From NCBI RefSeq assembly GCF_018252635.1, contig NZ_JAGTXM010000005.1, forward strand, positions 248,001-312,000: a stretch of 64,000 nt of DNA, written 5' to 3'. Source of the DNA: Citrobacter amalonaticus. Its GTDB lineage: Bacteria; Pseudomonadota; Gammaproteobacteria; Enterobacterales; Enterobacteriaceae. This document shows, one piece after another, positions 51,740-62,064 of this stretch (its first letter is position 1; every line of letters starts with the position of its first letter). The position numbers and the translations under genes are program-made. The notes below the pieces were generated by a model. The model did not search any database, was not told the origin of the DNA, and saw only the letters and a program-made list of their open reading frames with translations.

Positions 51740-53782
51740 ATGACCAATCCTCTACTGACGCCTTTCGGGCTCCCTCCCTTTTCCAAAATTCAGCCGGAAC
51801 ATGTGGTCCCGGCGGTAACGAAAGCGTTGAATGACTGCCGTGAGAATGTGGAACGCGTTGTGGCACAAGGTGCGCCCTACAGCTGGGAAAATCTTTGCCA
51901 GCCGTTGGCTGAGGTTGATGACGTCCTGGGGCGTATTTTTTCTCCGGTCAGCCATCTGAATTCAGTAAAAAACAGCCCGGAGCTGCGCGAAGCTTATGAG
52001 CAAACCCTGCCGCTGCTGTCGGAATACAGCACCTGGGTCGGTCAGCATGAAGGCTTATACAAAGCATACCGCGACCTGCGTGATGGCGATCATTACGCCA
52101 CGCTGAACACGGCACAGAAAAAAGCCGTGGATAACGCGCTGCGCGACTTTGAACTCTCCGGGATTGGCCTGCCGAAAGAAAAACAGCAGCGCTACGGTGA
52201 GATTGCCACCCGCCTGTCGGAACTGGGTAACCTGTACAGCAACAACGTGCTCGACGCTACCATGGGCTGGACGAAGTTGATTACTGACGAAGCAGAGCTG
52301 GCCGGGATGCCGGACAGCGCGCTGGCGGCAGCAAAAGCGCAGGCCGAAGCAAAAGAGCAGGAAGGCTATCTGCTGACGCTGGATATCCCGAGCTATCTGC
52401 CGGTGATGACCTACTGCGACAATCCGGCGCTTCGTGAAGAGATGTACCGCGCCTATGTGACTCGTGCCTCCGATCAAGGCCCTAACGCCGGTAAATGGGA
52501 CAACAGCCCGGTGATGGAAGAGATCCTCGCCCTGCGTCATGAACTGGCACAACTGCTGGGCTTTGAAAGCTTCGCCTTTAAATCGCTCGCCACTAAAATG
52601 GCGGAAAATCCGCAGCAGGTGCTGGAGTTTTTAACCGATCTGGCGAAACGCGCGCGTCCGCAGGGCGAGAAAGAGCTGGCGCAACTGCGTGCTTTCGCGA
52701 AAGCCGAGTTTGGCGTCGATGAACTGAACCCGTGGGATATTGCTTACTACAGCGAAAAACAGAAGCAACATCTGTACAGCATCAGTGACGAACAGTTGCG
52801 CCCGTACTTCCCGGAAAACAAAGCGGTAAATGGCCTGTTTGAAGTGGTAAAACGCATTTACGGCATCACCGCGAAAGAGCGTCACGATGTGGATGTCTGG
52901 CATCCGGACGTACGGTTCTTCGAGCTGTATGACGAAAACAACGAGCTGCGCGGCAGTTTCTACCTCGATCTCTATGCCCGTGAACACAAACGCGGCGGGG
53001 CGTGGATGGACGACTGCGTCGGTCAGATGCGCAAAGCGGACGGGTCACTGCAAAAACCGGTCGCCTATCTGACCTGTAACTTTAACCGTCCGGTCAATGG
53101 CAAACCGGCGCTGTTTACCCACGATGAAGTGATCACGCTGTTCCACGAATTTGGTCACGGTCTGCATCACATGCTGACCCGTATCGAAACCGCTGGCGTT
53201 TCCGGGATCAACGGCGTGCCGTGGGATGCGGTCGAACTGCCGAGCCAGTTTATGGAAAACTGGTGCTGGGAGCCGGACGCGCTGGCGTTTATTTCCGGAC
53301 ATTACGAAACTGGCGAACCGCTGCCGAAAGAGTTACTGGATAAAATGCTGGCGGCGAAGAACTACCAGGCGGCGCTGTTCATACTGCGTCAACTGGAGTT
53401 CGGCCTGTTTGATTTCCGTCTGCATGCGGAATTTGACCCGCAGCAAGGGGCGAAAATCCTCGACACCCTGGCGGAGATTAAAAAACAGGTCGCTGTGGTG
53501 CCTGGTCCATCATGGGGCCGCTTCCCGCATGCCTTCAGCCATATTTTTGCCGGCGGCTACGCGGCGGGGTATTACAGCTATCTGTGGGCTGATGTACTGG
53601 CAGCGGATGCGTTCTCGCGTTTTGAAGAAGAGGGCATTTTCAACCGGGATACCGGTCAGTCGTTCCTCGACAACATTCTGACGCGTGGGGGGTCTGAAGA
53701 ACCTATGGCACTGTTCAAACGCTTCCGTGGCCGCGAACCGCAACTCGATGCGATGCTTGAGCATTACGGGATCAAGAGCTAG
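51740..53782 (+). CDS. prlC: Oligopeptidase A PrlC
   Basis: A 680-residue cytoplasmic M3-family zinc metallopeptidase that degrades short peptides, including cleaved signal peptides. The HExxH zinc motif is [11 protein letters not shown] (about residue 469), with the third ligand region downstream. The ATG at 51740 is preferred over the upstream in-frame start, which would precede the sigma32 transcript leader. It is followed 7 bases later by rsmJ, forming the heat-shock operon prlC-rsmJ known from E. coli. Confidence 0.97.
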   Translation: MTNPLLTPFGLPPFSKIQPEHVVPAVTKALNDCRENVERVVAQGAPYSWENLCQPLAEVDDVLGRIFSPVSHLNSVKNSPELREAYEQTLPLLSEYSTWVGQHEGLYKAYRDLRDGDHYATLNTAQKKAVDNALRDFELSGIGLPKEKQQRYGEIATRLSELGNLYSNNVLDATMGWTKLITDEAELAGMPDSALAAAKAQAEAKEQEGYLLTLDIPSYLPVMTYCDNPALREEMYRAYVTRASDQGPNAGKWDNSPVMEEILALRHELAQLLGFESFAFKSLATKMAENPQQVLEFLTDLAKRARPQGEKELAQLRAFAKAEFGVDELNPWDIAYYSEKQKQHLYSISDEQLRPYFPENKAVNGLFEVVKRIYGITAKERHDVDVWHPDVRFFELYDENNELRGSFYLDLYAREHKRGGAWMDDCVGQMRKADGSLQKPVAYLTCNFNRPVNGKPALFTHDEVITLFHEFGHGLHHMLTRIETAGVSGINGVPWDAVELPSQFMENWCWEPDALAFISGHYETGEPLPKELLDKMLAAKNYQAALFILRQLEFGLFDFRLHAEFDPQQGAKILDTLAEIKKQVAVVPGPSWGRFPHAFSHIFAGGYAAGYYSYLWADVLAADAFSRFEEEGIFNRDTGQSFLDNILTRGGSEEPMALFKRFRGREPQLDAMLEHYGIKS

Positions 53783-53789
53783 CCTGCCA

Positions 53790-54548
53790 GTGAAGATTTG
53801 TTTACTTGATGAAACGGGCGCCGGAGACGGCGCCTTATCTGTTCTGGCCGCCCGCTGGGGGTTGGAGCATGACGAAGACAACCTGATGGCGCTGGTGCTG
53901 ACAGCGGAGCATCTTGAGCTGCGTAAACGCGATGAACCGAAGCTCGGCGGCATTTTTGTCGATTTTGTTGGCGGGGCGATGGCCCATCGTCGCAAGTTCG
54001 GCGGTGGTCGCGGCGAAGCGGTGGCAAAAGCCGTGGGCGTTAAAGGCGACTATCTACCGGATGTCGTAGATGCGACTGCGGGTCTGGGGCGTGATGCATT
54101 TGTCCTGGCCTGCGTCGGCTGTCATGTGCGGATGCTGGAGCGTAACCCGGTGGTGGCGGCGTTGCTCGACGACGGACTGGCGCGCGGCTATGCCGATGTG
54201 GAAATTGGACCGTGGTTGCAGTCAAGATTGCAGTTAATTTACGCCTCCAGCCTGACGGCGCTGACCGATATTACGCCGCGTCCACAGGTGGTCTATCTCG
54301 ATCCGATGTTTCCGCATAAGCAGAAAAGTGCGCTGGTGAAAAAAGAGATGCGCGTTTTCCAGTCGCTTGTCGGGCCGGATCTGGACGCCGATGGCCTGCT
54401 TGAACCGGCGCGTCAGCTTGCGACCAAACGCGTGGTGGTGAAACGCCCGGACTACGCGCCGCCGCTGGCGGATGTTGCTACGCCGAATGCGGTGGTGACC
54501 AAAGGGCACCGGTTTGATATTTATGCCGGCACGCCTTTGGCGGATTAA
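53790..54548 (+). CDS. rsmJ: 16S rRNA (guanine1516-N2)-methyltransferase RsmJ
   Basis: A 252-residue methyltransferase that modifies G1516 of 16S rRNA. The start is GTG at 53790, giving [10 protein letters not shown] as in E. coli RsmJ; the longer frame that overlaps prlC is rejected. The SAM-binding loop is [16 protein letters not shown] (about residues 103-118), and a DPMFP motif follows near 178. It lies 7 bases after prlC and is co-transcribed from the sigma32 promoter. Confidence 0.95.
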   Translation: MKICLLDETGAGDGALSVLAARWGLEHDEDNLMALVLTAEHLELRKRDEPKLGGIFVDFVGGAMAHRRKFGGGRGEAVAKAVGVKGDYLPDVVDATAGLGRDAFVLACVGCHVRMLERNPVVAALLDDGLARGYADVEIGPWLQSRLQLIYASSLTALTDITPRPQVVYLDPMFPHKQKSALVKKEMRVFQSLVGPDLDADGLLEPARQLATKRVVVKRPDYAPPLADVATPNAVVTKGHRFDIYAGTPLAD

Positions 54549-54553
54549 CAGAT

Positions 54554-54642
54554 TGCCTGATGGTGGCTTCGCTTATCGGGCCTACGATTTAGCGTAGTTT
54601 GTCTTTTGTAGGCCGGATAAGGCGTGAGCCGCCATCCGGCAT
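54554..54642. repeat. REP pair between rsmJ and dtpB
   Basis: An inverted pair is visible: TGCCTGATGGTGGCTTCGC to about 54585, and GTAGGCCGGATAAGGCGTG to about 54642. It sits between convergent stops. Confidence 0.85.
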
Positions 54643-54652
54643 AATCCTTCCG

Positions 54653-56125
54653 CTATTTTGCACCGTCCGGCGTATTAATCATCCGGTTCAGCCACGGTAC
54701 CATCAGCGCCATCACGATAGTGACACCCAGCGTCACCAGCCCGATTTTACTGAATACGCCGGTATAGATCGGCAATGTCTGTAGCGGGTCGGTGATGTTC
54801 TCTGGTACGGCGGTAAAGGTCGCGACGTAGCCTCCCAGCAGGAACGCGGCGGCCTGCGTCAGGAACCACATCCCAAGAATAAATCCCATCAGATGCTGCG
54901 GAACCAGCGCCGCCACCATCGCCAGCCCCAGCGCGCTAATCAGCAACTCACCGAGACTCTGAAACAGATAAATCAGCACGATGAACCACGGCGACGTTAG
55001 TCCCTGCGCATCAGCAAACCACATCCCTGCCGCCGCAGCGGTCAGAAAGCCCAGCGAACACAAGAACATCCCGAGGGTAAACTTCATCGGCATTGTCAGG
55101 TCTTTGCCTTTGCTGCCCAGACGTGTGTAGATAGCGGCAAGCACCGGGCTGGCAACCACCACCCAGAACGGGTTCAGCGCCTGGAAGCTCACCGGGTTAA
55201 TGGTGAATCCGAGGATCTCATGGTGAACGTTGTTGATGGCAAAGAAGTTCAGCGAGGTGGGCATCTGCGCGTACAGAATGTAAAACAGCACCGCTTCAAG
55301 CATCAGGATAAACGCCACAAACATCTTGTTGCGTCCGGTTTTATCCAGTCTGAAGGCCTGGCGGAAGAAGATAATGGTCACCACAATCGACAGAACAATC
55401 AGCACCAGGTTAGCGATTTTCACGTTGTGCATCAGCCAGGCGCAGAGGAAGATCATTGCCACGGTGCCAACCAGCACGTACAGCAGATTGCGAAAGCTCA
55501 TCGGCAGATGATCGGGTTCTGAACCGATATCCTTCACCATGCCACGGCAGGCGAAGTAAACCAGTAGTGCGACAATCAACCCCGCCCCACACAGGTTGTA
55601 GGTGACGGCATAGCCAAACTTATCCGCGATCACTGGCGCCAACGACAGCGACAGCAGCGAACCGATGTTTATCGACATGTAGAACAGCGTGAATGCGCCA
55701 TCCAGACGCGGATCTTTAGGCGGATAGCATTTGGAGAGCAGGCTTGCCGGGTTTGCCTTAAACAGGCCGTTGCCGACGGCAATCGTCCCAAGCGCGATAA
55801 AAATTAGGTCCGGTTTGAGCAACGACATTCCCGTCATGAAGTAACCGAGTGCCAGCACAATCGCGCCCAGCACCAGCGTACGTTTGGTGCCGAGCAGGTG
55901 GTCGCCAACGTAGCCCCCAATTGAGATCAGACCGTAGACCAGTGCGGCAAAGGCGCCGAAGGTGATAAACGCCTGCTCTTGTGAGAATCCCAGTTGCTTA
56001 ACAAAGAAAACCGCCAGGATACCCTGAACGCCGTAATAGCCAAATCGTTCCCATAACTCAACAAAAAAGATCATGAAGAACGGGCGGGGTTGCTGCAGCA
56101 AACCCGTTGGTGCAGATGTATTCAT
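54653..56125 (-). CDS. dtpB: Dipeptide/tripeptide permease DtpB
   Basis: A 490-residue proton-dependent peptide transporter of the POT/PTR family with fourteen predicted membrane helices. The family motif [13 protein letters not shown] (ExxER, about residues 20-32) couples proton and peptide binding, and the second PTR signature is [13 protein letters not shown]. Length and termini match E. coli YhiP. It takes up di- and tripeptides and so complements the Dpp system at the left of the window. Confidence 0.96.
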   Translation of the reverse strand: MNTSAPTGLLQQPRPFFMIFFVELWERFGYYGVQGILAVFFVKQLGFSQEQAFITFGAFAALVYGLISIGGYVGDHLLGTKRTLVLGAIVLALGYFMTGMSLLKPDLIFIALGTIAVGNGLFKANPASLLSKCYPPKDPRLDGAFTLFYMSINIGSLLSLSLAPVIADKFGYAVTYNLCGAGLIVALLVYFACRGMVKDIGSEPDHLPMSFRNLLYVLVGTVAMIFLCAWLMHNVKIANLVLIVLSIVVTIIFFRQAFRLDKTGRNKMFVAFILMLEAVLFYILYAQMPTSLNFFAINNVHHEILGFTINPVSFQALNPFWVVVASPVLAAIYTRLGSKGKDLTMPMKFTLGMFLCSLGFLTAAAAGMWFADAQGLTSPWFIVLIYLFQSLGELLISALGLAMVAALVPQHLMGFILGMWFLTQAAAFLLGGYVATFTAVPENITDPLQTLPIYTGVFSKIGLVTLGVTIVMALMVPWLNRMINTPDGAK

Positions 56126-56330
56126 ATAGCTTCGCCTTTCAATGCCATCCCGAAAAGTATGAACGCGTAATACAAAACGCGCCGAAAAAGTCTGATTATG
56201 TTATAGACTGTGGTTATTATCCGATAGTGTAGAGTATTATACAGATTGATTTCATTCTAATCAGTTGATCACACTAATTATGATTAACGAGGTGGGAGGT
56301 TGTACTGATCTCTTAGGGGATGACGGAAAC

Positions 56331-56357
56331 AAAAACGCCCGCAAAGGCGGGCGTTAT
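56331..56357 (-). terminator. Rho-independent terminator of uspA
   Basis: On the minus strand AACGCCCGC pairs with GCGGGCGTT (56335-56355) around a short loop and is followed by TTTTTGTTT. Confidence 0.85.
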
Positions 56358-56395
56358 GTTGCGGTATTGCCGACTGGCTAAAAAGGCGACCAACC

Positions 56396-56430
56396 GTAGG
56401 CCGGATAAGGCGGTTACGCCGTCATCCGGC
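56396..56430. repeat. REP unit after uspA
   Basis: GTAGGCCGGATAAGGCGGTT followed by ACGCCGTCATCCGGC is a standard REP palindrome, just before the uspA stop on the minus strand. Confidence 0.85.
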
Positions 56431-56439
56431 TGGACAACA

Positions 56440-56874
56440 TTACTCTTCTTCGTCGCGCAGTGGAACAATCAGCATGTCGACGTGAACGGTGTTGATCAAC
56501 TGGCGAGCAGAGGACATCAGTTTACTCCAGAAGTCCTGATGGTGACCGCAAACGACCAGATCCATGTCGTATTTCTTGATGGCGTCAACCAGTACCTGGC
56601 CCAGGTCGCCGCTGCCGCTCAGGGTTTCGGTAATCGGATAGCCTGCGTTGGTGGACAGTTCGGTCAGCGCGTGGTGGGTTTCTTCAGAAATGCGTTTTTG
56701 CATATCGCCCAGATTGACGTCAATCAGGCCGGTATAAAGGTCAGAGTAGTTTACATCAACGTGGATCAGGGAAACTTTTGCATTGTACGGACGTGCCATA
56801 GAGACCGCTTTTTCTACCAGAACTTTGCTTTCCGGAGAAAGATCAACCGCGATGAGAATGTGTTTGTAAGCCAT
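56440..56874 (-). CDS. uspA: Universal stress protein UspA
   Basis: A 144-residue soluble protein of the Usp fold that accumulates in growth arrest and many stresses. It starts [19 protein letters not shown], as in E. coli UspA, and lacks the G-2x-G-9x-G-(S/T) ATP motif of the MJ0577 class, as expected for UspA. It is divergent from uspB across about 400 bases. Confidence 0.97.
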
Positions 56875-57276
56875 AGTATTACTCCTTCCATAAAGTTGTC
56901 GATGACCAGCCAGCTAGCGATTTTTCTACCTTGCGTCACTCGCGTCCTGCGAACTGTGCGATATGTCTACGCGGGGCTAGCTCAGCCGCGATGAGGTGAA
57001 TTGTAGAGACTATCCTTACATTATAGCGACCTGGGTAATCCGTCAATCCGCCTTGCTTACCAGATAGTTAAACAAAATATTTAGATAATTGCATTGATAG
57101 TGATTAACCTTCTGGCAAAAAAATTAACTGATCTCCTACACTATTTAGAGAGCCGCTCTGATGATAAGCTCAAAACGAGCGGTTTTTAGTCGTACTTTTT
57201 CATTGACTGTCTGGCAAGTTTCGGGGAGCGGTAGTCCCGGAGCGGAGCTCCGTGGGCGGGTCGCCGGGGAGGTCGT
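56875..57276. promoter_or_regulatory. uspA-uspB divergent promoter region
   Basis: These 402 bases contain the uspA promoter on the left (not resolved). On the right they hold a sigmaS-like -10 CTACACT at 57136-57142, which fits the known RpoS dependence of uspB. A U-tailed hairpin and a GC-rich stem (57236-57255) lie between that start and the uspB ATG, giving a leader of about 125 bases. Confidence 0.65.
57153..57187 (+). terminator. Terminator-like hairpin in the uspB leader
   Basis: CCGCTC (57153-57158) pairs with GAGCGG (57177-57182) and is followed by TTTTT. It would lie in the first ~35 bases of a transcript starting near 57149. The loop is long (18 bases), so its strength is uncertain. 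Confidence 0.5.
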
Positions 57277-57612
57277 ATGATAAGCACCGTTGCATTATTC
57301 TGGGCATTATGTGTTGTCTGCATTGTGAATATGGCGCGCTATTTCTCGTCGCTACGCGCGCTGCTCGTGGTACTTCGTGGTTGCGATCCTTTGCTCTATC
57401 AGTATGTTGATGGGGGCGGCTTTTTCACCTCGCACGGCCAACCCAATAAGCAGGTACGCCTGGTGTGGTATATCTATGCCCAGCGCTACCGCGATCACCA
57501 TGATGATGAGTTTATCCGTCGCTGTGAGCGGGTACGTCGTCAGTTCATTCTGACCAGCGCGCTATGCGGGCTCGTGGTGGTCAGTCTTATTGCTTTGATG
57601 ATTTGGCACTGA
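57277..57612 (+). CDS. uspB: Universal stress protein UspB
   Basis: A 111-residue inner-membrane protein with a membrane helix at each end (about residues 2-18 and 90-110) and a charged, Arg-rich middle. It is RpoS-dependent in E. coli, and its loss makes stationary cells ethanol-sensitive. GGGGAGG precedes the ATG. It is convergent with pitA. Confidence 0.95.
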   Translation: MISTVALFWALCVVCIVNMARYFSSLRALLVVLRGCDPLLYQYVDGGGFFTSHGQPNKQVRLVWYIYAQRYRDHHDDEFIRRCERVRRQFILTSALCGLVVVSLIALMIWH

Positions 57613-57614
57613 GC

Positions 57615-57647
57615 AAAAAAAAAGCGGGCCAGTTTCCTGACCCGCTT
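57615..57647 (-). terminator. Rho-independent terminator of pitA
   Basis: On the minus strand AGCGGG (57641-57646) pairs with CCCGCT (57623-57628), with partial inner pairing, and is followed by a run of about nine T. It lies immediately beside the uspB stop. Confidence 0.8.
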
Positions 57648-57671
57648 GCTACCGTTTTCCTGCACACCTTT

Positions 57672-57745
57672 ACCTGATGGCGTCTCGCTTGCCCGACCAA
57701 CATTCATCTGTAGGCCGGATAAGACTTTGCCGCCATCTGGCGAGG
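57672..57745. repeat. REP pair between uspB and pitA
   Basis: CCTGATGGCGTCTCGCTTGC (57672-57696) and GTAGGCCGGATAAGACTTTG to about 57745 form an inverted, somewhat diverged pair. Confidence 0.75.
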
Positions 57746-57751
57746 CAACGC

Positions 57752-59251
57752 TTAAATCAATTTCAGCGAGATCCAGTACAGCGTACCGGACAGCAGAATC
57801 GCTGCTGGCAGGGTGAACACCCACGCCATCAGAATGCTGGTCACCGTTTTACGTTGCAGGCCCCCACCGTCAACAACCATCGTCCCCGCGACAGAAGAAG
57901 AGAGTACGTGGGTGGTGGACACCGGCATCCCGGTGTAGCTGGCCAGACCGATAGAGACGGCCGCCGTCATCTGCGCAGACATCCCCTGAGCATAGGTCAT
58001 GCCTTTCTTACCAATCTTCTCACCGATGGTGGTCGCCACGCGACGCCAGCCGATCATGGTACCAATACCCAGCGCCAGCGCGACCGCCATGATGATCCAG
58101 ATCGGCGCATACTCAATGGTGCTCAGCATATCGGTTTTCAGTTTCTTCAGCAGACGCTGATCGTCAGCGCTCACGCCCGGCAGCTTCGTCACTTTATCGG
58201 TCGTGTCTGAGATGCACAACATGATGCGACGCAGTTGGCCGCGCTGCTCAACGCTTAGCTTGTCATAGCTTTCCACATTGTTCGACAACATCGCCTTCGC
58301 GCGATCCAGCGCGTTAAGGGTGTTTGCCGGATGGCAGTGGAATTCCGTCGGCTGCGTCGCGGCTGGTTCCGGAGACGGAATTAGCTGATCGACGCCCGTT
58401 ACCTTCTTCAGCAGATCGGGATGCTGCTGGAAGTAGATTTCGACGTTGTTGATGGCATCACGGGTACGGGTGATTTCGTAACCCGAGGCATTCATGTTCA
58501 CCACGAAGCCCGCCGGTGCCACACCAATCAGGACCAGCATGACCAGACCAATGCCTTTCTGACCGTCGTTCGCGCCATGCGAGAAGGCCACGCCGATAGC
58601 AGAAAGAATCAGGGCGATACGGGTCCAGAACGGCGGCTTTTTCTTGCCGTCTTTCTTTTCACGTTCCGCAGGCGTGAGATGAATACGGGCGCGTTTTTTA
58701 GTACCGCTCCAGTAGCGACGCAGAAGGAAAATCAGGCCGCCTGCAACCACCAGACCAACGATGGGCGAGACGATCAGCGAGGCAAAAATGCCGATCACTT
58801 TCGGGATGTTGAGCGCGTCTACCACTGACGTGCCGGTCATCAGCGCATTGGTTAAACCGATGCCGATAATCGCGCCAATCAGCGTGTGGGAACTGGAGGC
58901 GGGTAAACCAAAGTACCAGGTACCCAGGTTCCAGATGATGGCGGCGAGCAGCATGGAGAACACCATCGCGAGTCCATGCGACGATCCCATGTTGAGCAGG
59001 AGATCGGTCGGTAACATATGCACGATGGCATAAGCGACGCTGAGACCGCCCAGCAGCACACCAAAGAAGTTGAACACCGCAGCCATGACCACCGCAAGCT
59101 GCGAACGCATCGCACGGGTGTAGATCACGGTTGCGACTGCGTTGGCTGTGTCATGGAAGCCGTTGATTGCTTCGTAGAACAGCACAAAAGCCAGAGCAAG
59201 CAATAATAAAAGCCCGGTATGTAAATCCAGGCCAGCAAACAAATGTAGCAT
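57752..59251 (-). CDS. pitA: Low-affinity inorganic phosphate transporter PitA
   Basis: A 499-residue PiT-family symporter that imports phosphate as neutral metal-phosphate complexes with protons. The duplicated family signatures are visible: [18 protein letters not shown] near the N-terminus, [15 protein letters not shown] in the middle and [11 protein letters not shown] near the end. A long hydrophilic loop (about residues 270-380) splits the membrane halves. Length matches E. coli PitA. Confidence 0.97.
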   Translation of the reverse strand: MLHLFAGLDLHTGLLLLLALAFVLFYEAINGFHDTANAVATVIYTRAMRSQLAVVMAAVFNFFGVLLGGLSVAYAIVHMLPTDLLLNMGSSHGLAMVFSMLLAAIIWNLGTWYFGLPASSSHTLIGAIIGIGLTNALMTGTSVVDALNIPKVIGIFASLIVSPIVGLVVAGGLIFLLRRYWSGTKKRARIHLTPAEREKKDGKKKPPFWTRIALILSAIGVAFSHGANDGQKGIGLVMLVLIGVAPAGFVVNMNASGYEITRTRDAINNVEIYFQQHPDLLKKVTGVDQLIPSPEPAATQPTEFHCHPANTLNALDRAKAMLSNNVESYDKLSVEQRGQLRRIMLCISDTTDKVTKLPGVSADDQRLLKKLKTDMLSTIEYAPIWIIMAVALALGIGTMIGWRRVATTIGEKIGKKGMTYAQGMSAQMTAAVSIGLASYTGMPVSTTHVLSSSVAGTMVVDGGGLQRKTVTSILMAWVFTLPAAILLSGTLYWISLKLI

Positions 59252-59481
59252 AGGACGTTACGCCATCTTGAGGACATGAACGCGGCGCATTATCAGTGAC
59301 TTTAGCGGCGCGGGCAAAGTGAAATATAGACTTTTTTTGATTTAACGTCTGAATACAATAGAGCCCATAAAGAATTATCTTATATATTTCATATAAATAC
59401 TTCTGCCTGAGGATTTTCTCGCTGGTGCGACCACTGAGATAACTTTACAATTCACGCCCTGAATTCAGAGAGGAACGTAAA

Positions 59482-60675
59482 GTGGAAAGGTTTGATGCCA
59501 TTATTATAGGTGCTGGCGCGGCAGGTATGTTCTGTGCAGCACAGGCAGGACAGGCCGGCAGTCGGGTGCTGCTTATTGATAATGGTAAGAAACCTGGCCG
59601 CAAGATCCTCATGTCCGGTGGGGGTCGTTGTAACTTTACGAACCTTTATGTTGAGCCAGCGGCCTATTTGAGTCAGAACCCGCATTTTTGCAAGTCTGCG
59701 CTGGCGCGCTATACCCAGTGGGATTTTATCGATCTCGTTGGTAAGCACGGTATCGCCTGGCATGAAAAAACGCTCGGGCAGCTTTTTTGCGATGATTCCG
59801 CACAGCAAATCGTCGATATGCTGGTGGCGGAATGCGAAAAAGGCAATGTCACCCTGCGCTTACGCAGTGAAGTTCTGAGCGTTGCGCGGGATGATGATGG
59901 TTTTACGCTGGAGCTGAACGGGGCCACCGTCGGCGCGAAAAAGCTGGTGATTGCCTCAGGTGGGCTGTCGATGCCAGGCCTGGGCGCGTCGCCGTTTGGT
60001 TATAAAATTGCCGAACAGTTTGGTCTGAAGGTTCTCCCCACCCGTGCCGGACTGGTGCCGTTTACCCTGCACAAACCGCTGCTGGAGCAGCTTCAGGTGC
60101 TCTCTGGCGTTTCCGTTCCATCGGTCATCACCGCGCAGGATGGTACAATCTTTCGTGAAAATCTGCTGTTTACCCATCGCGGCCTTTCAGGCCCGGCGGT
60201 TTTACAGATTTCCAGCTTTTGGCAGCCCGGTGAATTTGTCAGCATTAATTTACTACCGGATACCAATCTGGATGAATTTTTTAACGAACAGCGCGGCGCC
60301 CACCCAAATCAAAGCCTGAAGAACACGCTGGCGATGCTGTTGCCGAAGCGTCTGGTGGAGTGCCTGCAACAGCTCGGTCAGATCCCCGACGTCTCGCTCA
60401 AACAGCTCAACGTTCGTGACCAGCAGACGTTGATTGACACCTTGACCGACTGGCGCGTTCAGCCGAACGGCACCGAAGGATATCGCACAGCAGAAGTGAC
60501 CCTTGGCGGGGTTGATACCCACGAACTGTCGTCACGCACCATGGAAGCGCGTAAAGTGCCGGGTCTCTATTTTATTGGCGAAGTGATGGATGTTACCGGC
60601 TGGTTGGGCGGCTACAACTTCCAGTGGGCATGGTCCAGCGCCTGGGCATGTGCGCAGGATTTAGCTGGGGTGTAA
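59482..60675 (+). CDS. yhiN: Predicted FAD/NAD(P)-dependent oxidoreductase YhiN
   Basis: A 397-residue flavoprotein of the HI0933/YhiN family. The start is GTG at 59482 behind GAGAGGAAC. The dinucleotide-binding motif is IIGAGAAGMFCA (about residues 8-19), followed by GRKILMSGGGRCNFTN, a family hallmark. The C-terminal YFIGEVMDVTGWLGGYNFQWAWSSG-type region closes the FAD site. No substrate is established for this family. It is divergent from pitA. Confidence 0.93.
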   Translation: MERFDAIIIGAGAAGMFCAAQAGQAGSRVLLIDNGKKPGRKILMSGGGRCNFTNLYVEPAAYLSQNPHFCKSALARYTQWDFIDLVGKHGIAWHEKTLGQLFCDDSAQQIVDMLVAECEKGNVTLRLRSEVLSVARDDDGFTLELNGATVGAKKLVIASGGLSMPGLGASPFGYKIAEQFGLKVLPTRAGLVPFTLHKPLLEQLQVLSGVSVPSVITAQDGTIFRENLLFTHRGLSGPAVLQISSFWQPGEFVSINLLPDTNLDEFFNEQRGAHPNQSLKNTLAMLLPKRLVECLQQLGQIPDVSLKQLNVRDQQTLIDTLTDWRVQPNGTEGYRTAEVTLGGVDTHELSSRTMEARKVPGLYFIGEVMDVTGWLGGYNFQWAWSSAWACAQDLAGV

Positions 60676-60794
60676 ATTATTCATTTCGCATATCATTACT
60701 AACCATAAGCGAATAGACATCATCCATAATGATGCTAGTATTTCATTGATACTAGCTATGAGTATGCGTGTTTCATTTACGGCCAGGAACGCTG

Positions 60795-60932
60795 ATGATG
60801 ACAACATTACTACCCGATTTTCGCACCTCTCTGTCATTCACTTTCCTTCACGGCGAGCGTAGTAATAACGCCTGTATGCCGCCTGGTCATCCTCACTTTT
60901 TCCTTCTTATCCCGGAGGGAAGATACCGCTGA
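60795..60932 (+). CDS. Possible leader peptide upstream of yhiI
   Basis: A 45-codon ORF opens with tandem ATG at 60795/60798, with AGGAA about 6 bases before it. The peptide is unrecognised; it has a PPGHPHFFLLIPEGRYR end with clustered Pro, His and Phe. Its stop lies inside a stem-loop that is followed by GGTTTTG. The arrangement resembles a translated leader coupled to an attenuator, but coding is unproven. Confidence 0.4.
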   Translation: MMTTLLPDFRTSLSFTFLHGERSNNACMPPGHPHFFLLIPEGRYR

Positions 60933-60953
60933 ACGCCGTTTCAGTGGGGTTTT
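60925..60953 (+). promoter_or_regulatory. Hairpin overlapping the leader ORF stop, possible attenuator
   Basis: CCGCTGAA pairs with TTCAGTGG (one G-T wobble) around a GC-rich loop and is followed by GGTTTTGTG. The T-run is short, so termination efficiency is doubtful. It lies about 45 bases before the yhiI ATG. Confidence 0.4.
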
Positions 60954-60996
60954 GTGACGCGCATGGTTTGATAACAGGGATTATGGCGGGTCGATT

Positions 60997-62064
60997 ATGG
61001 ACAACATTAAGCGTCATCTGACGTGGTGGATTGTGGGCGCGCTGGTGGTGATTGCTGCTGGCGTGTGGTGGGTTCTACGGCCCGCAGGCGTGCCGGATGG
61101 TTTTGCTGCCAGCAACGGCAGAATCGAGGCGACGGAAGTGGACATCGCCACCAAAATCGCCGGACGTATTGACGCCATTCTGGTGACAGAGGGACAGTTT
61201 GTTCGCCAGGGCGACGTACTGGCGAAGATGGATACTCGCGTGTTGCAGGAACAGCGGCTGGAAGCTATCGCGCAAATCAAAGAGGCCGAAAGCGCCGTGG
61301 CTGCCGCACGGGCGCTGCTCGAACAGCGGCAAAGCGAAACCCGCGCCGCCCAGTCGGTGGTGAAACAGCGTGAAGCCGAGCTGGATTCCGTCTCAAAACG
61401 TCACGTCCGTTCCCGCTCGCTCTCCCAGCGTGGCGCGGTCTCGGCACAACAACTGGATGACGATCGCGCCGCTGCGGAAAGCGCACGTGCGGCGCTGGAG
61501 TCGGCAAAGGCGCAGGTCTCCGCGACGAAAGCCGCTATTGAAGCCGCACGTACCAGCATTATCCAGGCACAAACCCGCGTCGAGGCAGCGCAGGCCACCG
61601 AACGGCGGATTGTCGCGGATATCGAAGACAGCGAGCTTAAAGCCCCGCGTGATGGCCGGATTCAGTACCGCGTGGCGGAGCCGGGCGAAGTGCTGGCGGC
61701 GGGCGGTCGGGTGCTGAACATGGTCGATCTCAGCGATGTTTACATGACGTTCTTCCTGCCTACCGAACAGGCGGGTCTGCTGAAGATTGGCGGCGAGGCG
61801 CGTCTGGTGCTTGATGCCGCGCCGGACCTGCGTATTCCTGCCACCATCAGTTTTGTAGCCAGCGTTGCGCAGTTCACGCCGAAAACCGTTGAAACCAGCG
61901 ATGAGCGCCTGAAGCTGATGTTCCGCGTCAAGGCGCGTATCCCCCCGGAATTACTCCAGCAGCATCTTGAATATGTCAAAACCGGATTGCCAGGCATGGC
62001 GTGGGTGAGACTGAACGAACAGCTTCCCTGGCCTGACTCACTGGCGGTGAGGTTGCCGCAATGA
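60997..62064 (+). CDS. yhiI: HlyD-family membrane fusion protein YhiI
   Basis: A 355-residue periplasmic adaptor with one N-terminal membrane anchor (about residues 9-27). A biotinyl-lipoyl-like half ([25 protein letters not shown]) follows. A long Ala/Arg/Glu/Gln-rich coiled coil occupies about residues 80-205. The second lipoyl half and a beta-barrel are at the C-terminus. It probably works with the ABC protein encoded next door as an export system. Its stop overlaps the rbbA start (ATGA). Confidence 0.92.
   Translation: MDNIKRHLTWWIVGALVVIAAGVWWVLRPAGVPDGFAASNGRIEATEVDIATKIAGRIDAILVTEGQFVRQGDVLAKMDTRVLQEQRLEAIAQIKEAESAVAAARALLEQRQSETRAAQSVVKQREAELDSVSKRHVRSRSLSQRGAVSAQQLDDDRAAAESARAALESAKAQVSATKAAIEAARTSIIQAQTRVEAAQATERRIVADIEDSELKAPRDGRIQYRVAEPGEVLAAGGRVLNMVDLSDVYMTFFLPTEQAGLLKIGGEARLVLDAAPDLRIPATISFVASVAQFTPKTVETSDERLKLMFRVKARIPPELLQQHLEYVKTGLPGMAWVRLNEQLPWPDSLAVRLPQ

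Larger units (their letters stand above)
56126..56439. other. dtpB-uspA intergenic region
   Basis: The first ~160 bases are AT-rich and probably hold the dtpB promoter (GATCACAC and nearby dyads are visible but unassigned). The uspA terminator and a REP unit follow. No gene was seen. Confidence 0.7.
60676..60996. other. yhiN-yhiI intergenic region
   Basis: An AT-rich first part (60680-60780) likely carries the yhiI-rbbA promoter. A 45-codon ORF and a hairpin follow; both are listed separately. In K-12 the genes yhiJ to yhiM lie between yhiN and yhiI; they are absent here. Confidence 0.65.

Noticed and set aside
56940-57000. Possible tRNA-like or small RNA structure in the uspA upstream region
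   Set aside because: Short palindromes such as GCTAGCTC are present but no cloverleaf or complete stem with terminator could be drawn.
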